Below, piece after piece: positions 43,701-53,059 of a stretch of 64,000 bases of DNA (position 1 is the stretch's first letter; every line of letters starts with the position of its first letter). The DNA lies in the NCBI GenBank assembly GCA_963669155.1, contig OZ022595.1, forward strand, positions 1,584,115-1,648,114. The letters are read 5' to 3'. Source of the stretch: Arbacia lixula. Lineage: Eukaryota > Echinodermata > Echinoidea > Arbacioida > Arbaciidae. The translations under genes and the position numbers were made by a program. The notes beneath the pieces were generated by a model, which did no database searches, was not told where the DNA came from, and saw only the letters and a program-made list of their open reading frames with translations.

Positions 43701-46700
43701 ATGTTCAATGATTCTCTAGATGATTTTTGCCTGGATTTGACGTATAAACAAAATCGGATGCGCAGAGGAATTTGCTTGCGCAGTTGTGACATGTAATACC
43801 TACGATGCATCTATAAAGATTCAATCGAGGAAAATTGTTACAATATGGCAAAAAGGCTCTAAACGTAATATCAAGTTGCAGTACAAAAGTCTCAAATTTA
43901 CAATGGTCCGCATGATATTCCATTACAAAAATGCATGAAACATTACTTTCAGAAATTTTCCTTTCCGAACAAGAAAAGGCCATATTCATAGTGTAAGCCA
44001 CATATTTCGGTGAAATGTGTCAATCCGTGTTTTTGTCAGTACTTTAGGCTTCCTATAGATTATGCCTTTACAATCACGGGGTGTTGTTACATATAGTTAC
44101 AACTAGGATTGTACTCTCTTTCTTCTCTCACCTTCTTGTTCTTTTATTTTCATCTTTCTACGCCTTTCCATTGTCTTTTCATTTCTCCCTTTCTTCTTCC
44201 TCTACCTTTTCGCTCTCCTCTCCAAACCATCTCTCCTCTCTGTCTCCTCTCTCAACCTTCCTTCACCTTTTGCATTCCCTCCTTCCACCTCGCTATCATC
44301 ACCCCATAAACTCCGCTCTCATTCTTCTCTCCCCCTCTTCCACCTAAACTTCCCTGTACCCCACCCATCGCATCACCCTTAGTCAACCCCTCCTGCAGCA
44401 CGGAATCATTCGATGGACTATGCTACTTCATCTCTTCAGTCCCTACCAACCACGACGACGCCGTTACGTCATGCGCCTCTTTATTCGGGAATCTAGTTTA
44501 CATCGAAACAGAAGAAGAACAAGACTTCCTCGTGTCCAGAATCACGTCATATTCGCCCACGGCAGACTTTTGGATAGGTAAGTGAAAACAAATAACCTTC
44601 TAACATGTCTAATGCATTGAAAGAGCCAATTACAAACAAGTCTAAATCCATTTTCCACCCAAATTGTATGATCATTATCAGAGATCCGCTCAATGGTCGG
44701 CTGTAAGGCTTCCTATTGAATAACAAAATTTTATGGGAAAGTACCTAATAATGCGGGTGCTGATAGATATCGCACTTCATTTTTTATGAGATGGTACCAT
44801 GGCAACGGACGCTAACATCCATGGGTAAACCCGCGACGAAGTTCACTCGTTACTAACAGTTCTGAATTATTGCACAAGATGCATCAGCAGGAACATTTGT
44901 CAAAGGCGACTCTAAGCACAAAGTAAGATGAAGTGAATTGATCAAGATAAAACAATGCATTCACACATTCAGTGACATAGTTCACACGATGCGCGGCGCT
45001 ACGGCGCAGCCCACCATGGTTGAGTTGACCCAGTCAACATGACGCAGGAATGTTTGTTATCTTTGCAAATGTAATCGTTTAGAGACGAACTGAAACAAGT
45101 CAGAGGCGACCCAAACGCGTGTCCGTGAAACCAAGCATTAACACATAGGTTGGCGTTGAGATATCAGCGATAGGAAAGAAAAACTTCGCTTAATGCATAG
45201 TTGACGTGTTACAGAATACACGGATTTGGCTAACAGCGTACTCACCGTTTAACTTCCCTTTTATTTCCCCTCCACCAATCTTTCCCTGTCATCCTCCTTA
45301 CTTTCCCGCTTCATCTGCTTCGCTTTCTTTCCCATTTTCCTCTCGTATTGACACTTCTCTATAATCACAGGTCTTACATTAACCTCCGATGGTTATGACC
45401 AAATATGGGGATCTGGCGCGAGGCTGAACTTTGAATACTTTGACCAGTACTCGTCTTTCAATGAGAACACACCCTGTTTCCGCATGAAAGCAGCGTGGGA
45501 TTACCAGTGGCACGATGCATATTGTAGCAGCCTGTTTTCATTTATATGTGAAGGGAACTCTGGTGAGTGTAGATACTATCTATCGACAAAAACTCATTTT
45601 CTATACTCTGATCATATAATTATATAATATGTAGTTGTCTGTCGAACCCTCCTATCAAGAGGATATGCAATGTTATATACCCAATAACCATTCGATGTAT
45701 TTAGAAAATGGTGACCATGCCCATTGGTTCATTCATACAAAGCTCAGCAAAACCACCCATTGGCCACGCCACGTCACGTGACGAAGATAATACACGTGCA
45801 CCTGGATCGGATTATTACATGAGCGGGCGTATTTTGCCAATGACGACCGACTCGCATTTTCCCACAACCAATAATGCCCGCTGTGTATCACGCATGTCAA
45901 ACCACAATATATTTCCTGTCATGAGCACCATGCACTATCAATAATACTGTGATTGCAGTTCCTGGTGGTTTGACATCCCTTGACTTCATAATGTGTAATT
46001 ATTGATTTCAGTTGTAATTTTGTTGTATTATATTTCAAATATCTTCTTTGTTAACACCTAGTAGGCCTACAAGCATGTTTGAATATTGGAAGCACAGACC
46101 TGGGCCCCGTTGCATAAAACTTACCATTAATGGTAACTATAAAGCAACATCGCTCGACAGCCAATCTAATTCCAGTTTTACATAGAAGTTGCCATTGGTA
46201 GGAGAGTCACCATAACCCTGTAGTACTTATTCCGTGTCTGTTTTAGTTTGTTCATCCAGTGAGGGATCATCCGAGAGCACCTCGAGCACGTCTAGTAGCG
46301 GCGAACAGTCATCATCAGCAGCGGGATCTACAAGCAGACAAGGTAACCCCCCCCCCTCTCCCCGTCCCTCAGATAGGAACTTAAAGGAAGAGTCCAACCT
46401 GAAATAACTGAAAAGCAAAGCAAAATATTGGTGAAGGTTTGACGAAAATCCGTTAAAGGATAAGAAAGTTTTGACGAAAGTTTCAATTTCGAGATGTCAC
46501 CTGCGAGGTGCTCTGCCATAATGTTGTGAGCTGTATAAGTCCATAAATTGATCTTTTTACTGTTTTTGATGAAGTAATAAATCCTTTTCACAGAAACATG
46601 TGTCTAGTGACATATCTAGTGCACAGGTAAAATTATATGCCCGTTAAAGAAAATTGACAATTTCCAAAAGTATATGAAAGAGCAACTCGCATGTAGTTAC

Positions 46701-49214
46701 GTCACAAAATTAAAAGTGTACAAAAGTCATAATTGTATCATCCTTTTGACGGATTTCGTAAAACCTTAACTAGTGCTTGTTTGATTTAAAACACCTTAAA
46801 TCCACGGTGGACTTTCCCTTTAAATGTAGGCCACACCACAATCAAGAGTAGGGTGAAAACCAGGTTGAGTAGACAAAAGCCCTATAGTGAAAAGATTAAT
46901 GACATCAAATTACAAATATTTAAAAAACCTCTCCATCCCTTGGTGACGTGAAGTAAAAAAACTAAAAGAGAGAGAAAAAATGGAAATCAAGTAGGAGAGA
47001 CGGGTCCTCGTGAAAAGAGATCATTAATCACACCAAAGCAAGACTCAGTCCTCTGACGTCACGACAATCCACCGCAAAAAACACATCATACGTCTCTCTT
47101 TCGATCAATAAAGGCTCAAGAGGTTATCAGGTAAAATCAATATGATGAAGGTGCCTATATAAAGTTGACGGATGTCAACGTTTTGAGATGTAATTAATAT
47201 GAATAATGCATTAATGCACTTAATAATCAATAATCATTTGAATTTTTGATTGGATTGCGTATATCAATTTTATTGAGTTGCCCAACCCATTGACCAACAT
47301 GTTATTTAAAGTTCATCCATACACCTCTCCTGCAATGCAGACAAATCATTGCAGTATCAATTAATGTCTACTTTAAAGTTGTTTATAGTAAGATTATTGA
47401 AGTGTCATCGATGACTTATGACGATGAACAGCTTTTCATACATATCATTAGTTACGTGACACCTGTACAAATTGTGGCAACCAAAAAAGTTTTTCTCATC
47501 CAGGTCATCATAAGAATCTATAAACCTTATGAATAAAGGCGTCAAGTTGTATTGATTGGGTAAGAACGAAGAACATATCTCATGATTGAGAGACTGTGAA
47601 GTACTGACTGGTAATTTTCCATGTCTGATATGTACCTCAAAACGTTAGAAATGATACAAATTCTCTTTTATGTGTTCTGCGTAGATGTTGGTGTCATCTA
47701 ACATGCTGTTACGAGTGTATCCATCTGGATCTGTCATAAATGTTGCTGAAAGGAGTTGCTCGATACAAAACTATGTTTTTTGTGCCGCTAACTGGCGTTT
47801 ATCAAATACAAACATTAAAATTTTGATACGGTAAAGCAAAACCCGTTTGCGCCCTCATGCATGTGAAGTTATGACGTCAAAGTGCAATTTCTCTAAATAC
47901 CATCCTATCACAAAACTCGTTCTCTCTAGGCTCGGATCTTGATCCCGTCTCTACCGTCTCTGAGCAGTGGCCGGAAGTGACGTCAACTGGCAGCCCGGTC
48001 TCACTACCTGTGCCTCCCTCTGCCCAGACCACTGCAGGTCATTACAAACCGCTCCTGGCCCCGTTTCATAAAACCTTCTATTTGTGGTAACTCTGTCATA
48101 AATGGTAATTACCATGGTAACATCGCTTACAGCCAATTGAAATCAAGGTTTCCATAAAAGTTGCCATTGGTTGCAAAGTTGTTATCAATGGGAAGTCTTA
48201 TGCAACAGGGCCCTGGACAGTTTGAGCGCAGTGGATATAAGTTTGTACCTTCAAGAATCAATATTTAACATTCATTTTGTTCACTCAAAGAAATATTGCT
48301 AAAAATATACAAAAGACGGAATGAAAAGCCCAGTGACGAAGGGCGTCTGGGATTAGATGAACTGCAAATGTACAGTAGGGAGAAAACAGAATCTAGATAT
48401 AAGGTGGTAGTACTATGGTATGTACAATGGTTATGTACGATTAACGCAGATTGCGCGTAATGAACAAGGGTAAAGACGTGGTTCAAGTGATCATGACAAA
48501 TGGAAGTGTATAGAATCTAGATTAACTCTGTTTGCCAGGCAAGGTGGCTCTCTTGGGCTTTTATGTGCAGAACCATGCAGAGTTTGGCCAACTCGCGTTA
48601 ATCGGCTTAATTCCGTTACATCATAGCGCATATTCTTTTGTTATTCGCTTGCCGAACAAAGCAACACGCGCACTGTTGTTACGCGTTGAAACCGAGTTTG
48701 CCAAACTTTTTTTTTTTTTTTTATGTATGTAACGTTTGTGAATAAATGTGGTACAAAAAGAGTTCAACGGTGTCCGACTCCGAGAAGATGAAGGAGATTG
48801 GTAGAATGTGTTACAGACGAATACCAATAGGAAGTTTATCGAAAATGTTATCTCATTTTTTAAAAGACATTTTAGGCACGCATCATGTAGTAAGGATAGA
48901 GTGCTCCATCCTGTCAATGAATGGCAACATCTTATTCTTGTCTTGTTTATCATGCAGGAGAAACCCCTATCCGTATGCGGACATCCTTAGCCCGAGCCTT
49001 GCCCGGCGACAAGGTGCTACCAGAGGCCTTGGTCTTCGCTAGATCGCAGCGTCCATCTGTCATACGGTGTGCGGAGTTCTGCGACAGCCAAACGTTGTGT
49101 ACACACTTTACGTTCAGCCGTGATTCGTCAACGTGTGCACTAGCCAATGCTGTGGACATCACATCCGGGGATTTTGGGTTCGAGCTCGGCGCGCGCTCGT
49201 TCGTCAGAGTGTAA
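38553..49214 (+). CDS. Gene C: secreted double-CTLD protein with Ser/Thr linker and PAN module (8 exons)
   Basis: Exons 38553-38564, 39313-39379, 41077-41451, 44383-44577, 45371-45562, 46247-46342, 47930-48037 and 48958-49214 join to 1302 nt, 433 aa. Residues 1-26 form a signal peptide split by a phase 0 intron (MTCQ, then IQKLLLVVLIS...). CTLD1 spans 27-151, CTLD2 152-280 (split by a phase 1 intron within DFWIG), a Ser/Thr/Pro-rich and probably O-glycosylated linker 281-348, and the PAN/apple-like module 349-433. All introns after the first are phase 1. Neither CTLD has EPN/QPD. No membrane anchor is seen. It reads towards gene D, tail-to-tail, 3.6 kb away. Last-exon similarity to genes A and B shows shared ancestry of the module. 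Confidence 0.85.
39313..39379 (+). CDS. Gene C exon 2 (signal-peptide core)
   Basis: Acceptor TTAATACAG, donor GAAG|gtaggt, 67 bp. It encodes IQKLLLVVLISRNINFSRG, hydrophobic then polar, followed by SCE leading into the CTLD. Confidence 0.75.
40005..40127. mobile_element. Palindromic MITE, second copy of 18006-18179
   Basis: Contains GCGATCTGAATGTATACGC...GCTACATCCGGATCGC and the right end GTTGATTATTTGCTTA; the left end is missing. It lies in an intron of gene C. A separate inverted pair (GGGCCCGTAACA / TGTTACGGGGCCC) flanks 40140-40254 next to it. Confidence 0.75.
40711..40761. repeat. (TG)n and poly-G tract
   Basis: About 40 bp of TG followed by a G run, in the intron before the first CTLD of gene C. 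Confidence 0.9.
41077..41451 (+). CDS. Gene C exon 3 (CTLD1)
   Basis: Acceptor TTTTTCCTTAG, donor TATA|gtaagt, 375 bp. Landmarks: CSTGG, GSCYFFE, SAELSCNVLG, DFWIGLT, DIIWLDQS, CFRMK, WHDASC, GYICE. The extra N-terminal cysteine pair marks a long-form CTLD. Confidence 0.92.
41800..42450. repeat. 193-bp tandem repeat in an intron of gene C
   Basis: Three to four units with a period of about 193 bp share ATTCCATTTATGACAT, CGACCATCG, AAATCCAAGATGGCTGCCCTA, GGCTATTATTGTGTATTA and CATGCTTCCATGTCTATCC. The AAGATGGCTGCC core resembles a YY1 site. Degenerate ATGGCTGC relics extend to 42710. Confidence 0.85.
43060..43270. repeat. CATATGGG-rich segment
   Basis: CATATGGGxxCCATATGGG palindromic blocks occur around 43065-43085 and 43185-43220, followed by a G-rich tract at 43250-43275. 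No coding evidence. Confidence 0.4.
44383..44577 (+). CDS. Gene C exon 4 (CTLD2, N-terminal half)
   Basis: A long pyrimidine tract precedes acceptor CACCCTTAG; donor ATAG|gtaagt, 195 bp, phase 1 both sides. It encodes NPSCSTESFDGLCYF, AVTSCASLFGNLVYIETEEEQ and ends DFWI. An alternative AG 17 bp downstream would break the phase. Confidence 0.85.
45371..45562 (+). CDS. Gene C exon 5 (CTLD2, C-terminal half)
   Basis: Acceptor ATAATCACAG, donor TCTG|gtgagt, 192 bp. It encodes GLTLTSDGYDQIWGS, CFRMKAAWDYQWHDAYC and SFICEGNS, completing CTLD2. Confidence 0.88.
46102..46222. mobile_element. MITE family G, copy 2 (right end lost)
   Basis: GGGCCCCGTTGCATAAAACTTACC and internal GCTCGACAGCCAATC match the family. 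It ends about 25 bp before the acceptor of exon 6 of gene C. Confidence 0.7.
46247..46342 (+). CDS. Gene C exon 6 (Ser/Thr-rich linker)
   Basis: Acceptor TCTGTTTTAG, donor CAAG|gtaacc, 96 bp, phase 1-1. About two thirds of its residues are Ser, Thr or Gly (SSSEGSSESTSSTSSS), a likely O-glycosylated spacer. Confidence 0.75.
46385..46819. mobile_element. TTAA-target MITE, family T, copy 3 (diverged)
   Basis: 435 bp between TTAA sites. The ends AGGAAGAGTCCAACCTGAAA and GGTGGACTTTCCCT have drifted from the family pattern. It lies about 40 bp after exon 6 of gene C. Confidence 0.8.
47930..48037 (+). CDS. Gene C exon 7 (Ser/Thr/Pro linker)
   Basis: Acceptor TCTCTCTAG, donor GCAG|gtcatt, 108 bp, phase 1-1. 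It encodes a Ser/Thr/Pro-rich segment (GSDLDPVSTVSEQWPEVTS, then PVPPSAQTT). Support is phase and composition; the donor is slightly non-consensus. Confidence 0.65.
48057..48213. mobile_element. MITE family G, copy 3
   Basis: GGCCCCGTTTCATAAAACC at the left and TTATGCAACAGGGCCC at the right. It starts 20 bp after exon 7 of gene C. Confidence 0.8.
48861..48945. repeat. Half copy of the 3625-3770 inverted repeat
   Basis: AAAGACATTTTAGGCACGCATCATGTAGTAAGGATAGAGTGCTCCATCCTG matches one arm at 3628-3680. It ends at the acceptor of the last exon of gene C. Confidence 0.65.
48958..49214 (+). CDS. Gene C exon 8 (PAN/apple-like) and stop
   Basis: Acceptor TTATCATGCAG, phase 1 entry, TAA at 49212-49214. 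The core VIRCAEFCDSQTLC...DSSTCALA has the same cysteine spacing as genes A, B and D; the C-terminal FELGARSFVRV aligns with FERRIGARTYRST of gene A. Confidence 0.83.
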
Positions 49215-49267
49215 TATTGCTTCAATCGCTTCTCAGTAGTCCAGATTATGAACGTTTGCAATGTGTA

Positions 49268-49500
49268 GACCTATGAACGAGTTCGAAGTTGCAATGTGCA
49301 CATGGGCAGATTATTACTGATACGAATGACCTCGGGTCAATGAACCTCTCACAGAGAGGAAATTCATTTCCTTCATGCACCTGCTCCTTCTGCTGTAAAA
49401 TGTATTTCAACCCACCATCTACCACAGCTTCGTGAACAAATCCCAGTGTGCAGTCTAGTGATATTTGATTCAGTGGATTGTCCAACTGTGGTGTAACTAA
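49268..49500 (+). repeat. Dispersed repeat S, copy 4
   Basis: Starts 54 bp after the stop of gene C. It shares GTTGCAATGTGCACATGGGC and GATTCAGTGGATTGTCC with the other copies and has lost an internal block. Confidence 0.7.
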
Positions 49501-50257
49501 GTTTTGGTCTATTCCCGTCACATTTCCTCTACCCCACGATGATTTCACAAATTCTCTCGCCCGGGTTCAAAGTTCCTGCGTGAGCCCTCATTGTTGAAGT
49601 GAATACAAGGGTTCGCATTACCGAAAACGGGCTAGACAGTGAACTAGCTTCTCAGCTGTGCATCAATTCGTCTTCTTTCAATTGATATTTGAGATTATGA
49701 TTCTTGCCTGCCCAGTTCTCTCATCGTGTCTCCTTATATGTCCGCTAAGCACATCTCTTATGATCACCCCACTTTTATCTCTTCCCTTGTTGCAATTTTA
49801 TGCTTTGATTTGTGTTTTTTATTTGTCCTCTTACCTTTCTTTCCATTCTCTCCCGATCATTTTCTGAATTCTTGTTCAATTTCATCATAAGTTCGTTCTA
49901 TGTTTCCCATTCTAATTCTTTTCTCCCTCCTCTCTTCTATTAATTTTCTGTTCTTGTTCTTTAATTCTTGTTTGTCCTATAGATTAAAGATATTTCATTT
50001 TTAACCAAGGTCCTATCTAATTGACGGATACGTCACCTAGACGTCCTTGCAGCAACATCTCCCAGACCTGCTGAAGACTAGAAAATACCTTTAAAAATCG
50101 AGCACGTTTGACTTTCCCGGGACTCACTGGAGACCCAGCTGAGTGTCCAGGAGTCGTCACGGAGACTCAGTCTCCACCAGATCACAAACTAGCCCCCAGA
50201 CCAATGGTAACCACAATGATTTAAGTTCCTGTAGCCCTTCAATATTTTATCCATCGG
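49501..50257. other. Intergenic, no gene seen
   Basis: Pyrimidine-rich (CT-rich from 49700 to 49990) spacer after gene C. No coding exon recognised. Confidence 0.6.
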
Positions 50258-50995
50258 GAAAGACAGTTGCTTGCCTGGTAGAGAGTTCGTCTCTCATTGG
50301 CAAGGCTGTGTGTTCGGGTCCCACATAAGTCATTGCGAAAGATCCGGCGTTGCGTCTTCGCGCCTCCTCCTTCCTGGGAAAACACTCACTCCTTAGGATA
50401 GGATAGGACGTTAAAGGGATAGTTCACCCTGAATTTATTTTTGTTTCAATAAAAACAGAAACATGAAAGAAACATATAGGTGAAGGTTGGACGAAAATCG
50501 GTCAAAGGAAAAAAGTTATTAGATTATGAAATTCCAATTTCGTGACATCAAATGCGAGGTGCTCCCCCATATGTTGTGTACAATATAATTACATTAATTG
50601 ATCTGTTTTATGTTGACAACGGAATTATTTTGTTTCATACTGGTTTGTGTGTAAAACACGGTATTTCTGATGATATATAAAATGCACAAGTCCGAGAACG
50701 CATATATTTTTTTTTTCGAAAATGCACATTTTCGCAAAAATTGTGCACAACATATGGGCGAGCACCTTGCACGTGACGTCACAAATCAAAAACTTTAGAG
50801 ATCACAACTTTCTTATCCTTTGACGGATTTTCATGGAACCTTCACTTATATGTTTCTTTCATATTTCTTTCATGCTTTTATTGAAAGAAAAAATAATTTC
50901 AGGGTGAACTATCCATTTAAATGGGAGTCCTGTGTATAAAAGAAAACACACTTGTGCACGTTAAATATTCCACTTCACTGAGCGATTGAAAGCAG
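50258..50995 (+). mobile_element. tRNA-derived SINE split by a MITE
   Basis: The head has polymerase III boxes: A-box-like TTGCCTGGTAGAG (near 50271) and B-box-like TGTTCGGGTCCC (near 50311). The body runs to GGACG before a TTAA site. After the 502-bp MITE the tail resumes as ATGGGAGTCCTGTGT... ...CACTTGTGCACGTTAAAT. Removing the MITE and one TTAA joins the two parts. The SINE family is not named with certainty. Confidence 0.6.
50415..50916. mobile_element. TTAA-target MITE, family T, copy 4
   Basis: 502 bp between TTAA at 50411-50414 and 50917-50920, with ends AGGGATAGTTCACCCTGAA and TTCAGGGTGAACTATCCAT. It is inserted in a SINE. Confidence 0.87.
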
Positions 50996-52430
50996 AGCAA
51001 AACCCAAATCACTGATATCCTTTGTTTCTTTCCGTGAACCAGTAGAAAAAAGACACAACAAATTGATACTTTAAATGTAAATGCTGTCAAATAGTAGATT
51101 TTATTGTTTTCATGTTAACCTTGACATATTTCAACAATTCTCGTATTGATAGCTTATTTGAAAGTTTGTAGCGAAGAACAGTTATCTGTATTCATGATAC
51201 ATAAAATACTCGGACCCTGTACATTAAACAATTATTGTATTTTTGTTCTATATTGAATAGCAATGAGAGGACAAGTTTGACAAGTCAGCGTTGAGTACAG
51301 CTAGATTTATTTGTGTTCGGTTCAGGACCTCCTGTGATATACATGTTTGTTAGAAATCGCATTTATATAGTTTCGTTTGATATATTCATACGTATACAAT
51401 CTTCATTTCTTACCGTTACCAAAGTACAATGAAAGATATTATATATTTCCAGATGAAGTAATAGGCTTACATATGTATTGAATAAGTATTGTGTATACAG
51501 TATCCTAAACTTTATGAATGCAACGCTCCTGCCTGATCTGGTGAGCTACACAAATTATGTTGGTTAATTAATGGGTCTCTTTGTCGATAAACGAAATGAA
51601 TATATATACAAACATGATAATATAACGGATTGAATCTTACAGCAGTAGTAACAGTACAAAAAGCCTGGATTCAGCAGCCACCTGCCTATAGCAGCCACCT
51701 TCGACTCCTCCGCAGAGAAATTCAGCATTCAGCATTCGCAATCTCAGAAGCACTGTATAGCTAGGCTGTAACTCGAAACTTATCGATATGCCTATGGAAT
51801 ATGTTGCTTACTTCAATCAACTCCCGTCCGGAAATTATTGAGGCAAAATTATTTTAAAAGACAGGATAAAGAATATTTCTCGATTAAATAAAATATGTCA
51901 AGATAGAAGATATATTTTAATGTGCATTTGTAGCCGTATGTATTTTTTTCTTTTATTAATTGAAATTAATATTTATCGTGCTACCATAGACGAAGTAAGA
52001 GTGCACTATGCACGGCATTTGCACTGTCTGTCAATCGATCGGAGAGAGAAACAATAGACACGAAGATGAGGAAATTCTTACGAACAGCGAAAAAGAGAAC
52101 ACTTGATTATCATTAACGTGGGTATTTTAATTCAAGATCCTGTTTTCGGCAAGTTGTCGTTCTTTTGAAATTGTTATGCCGTTTATTCACTATTCAAAGC
52201 AACGCCATAATGCCCAAGCAAGCGGGTTTTTCATCATACGCAGCCCTTGTTGCTATCTTTCCTTATATCCGGTAGGCTGCCGGTGGGGCTCCATTCTCTT
52301 CTTTTCAAAATGTGGACATGAATAAGTTGCAGATTCTTGTAATGAACGAATGTAGTACCAAAGTGGTGTCATCATATCCATTGTTACGCCGGCTTCTGGT
52401 TCTTCAGAACATCACTCAAATAAGACTTGC
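50996..52430. other. Intergenic, no gene seen
   Basis: AT-rich spacer between the convergent genes C and D. CAGCAGCCACC is repeated near 51673-51710. An AATAAA for gene D could lie on the minus strand near 52190. No exon recognised. Confidence 0.55.
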
Positions 52431-52738
52431 ACTGGTCCGACAGTGTATAGCGGGCTACTGTCGGGCACTCCCATTCGAAGTCCCCGCTATGATCACTGCT
52501 GTTTGCTCCACCCGCATAGTTTAGAACCCAGGTGTCTTGACCACACGCCCATATTATGACGTCACACTTAGGTAGTTTATAAAATACCGAAGTATGACGT
52601 CATTTGAGCAGATTGTCGAGATAACTGGTTTTGAACTCTGCGGGTAGAGCAAGCAGCGGTGATCACGGCGGGGAATTCTAATTGGGAGTGCCCGATACTA
52701 GCCCGCTAGACAATATCAGATTTGGGTCAGGACCAGTT
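52431..52738. mobile_element. Palindromic MITE, about 308 bp
   Basis: The arms of roughly 100 bp (ACTGGTCCGACAGTGTATAGCGGG... and its inverted form ending GTCAGGACCAGT) enclose GACGTCA-containing sequence. It lies directly 3' of the last exon of gene D, within its likely 3' untranslated region. Confidence 0.75.
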
Positions 52739-52805
52739 GTCTTAACAACGCGCCCCGTATGACGTCATACTTCGGTACTCTGTGTAACGCTTCTCTACTA
52801 TCCTT

Positions 52806-53059
52806 TTATACGATCGTGATGTATTGGGCGTCATCAAAGACCGAATCCACCCCTTTTGTGATGGGCGATCCCGCCACAGCATCCGAGAACCACATATTCG
52901 AATTATCGTTGTCGTCTGTCCAGTACAGGACGCCCTCATGCGACGCGATTCCGAGAGGCCTATTGCCCTCGCTTAGGAAGGTGTCATCGTAACCGCTTCC
53001 ATCCAGACTGAGGGAAATGATTTTGTCGACCCCGTCGTCTGTCAGGAAAATCTTACCAG
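52806..53059 (-). CDS. Gene D last exon (propeller blades 5-6)
   Basis: Acceptor CTTTTCGCAG on the minus strand, phase 1 entry, TAA at 52808-52806. It encodes GKIFLTDDG, SLSLDGSG, GVLYWTDD and ends YITIV. Confidence 0.85.
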
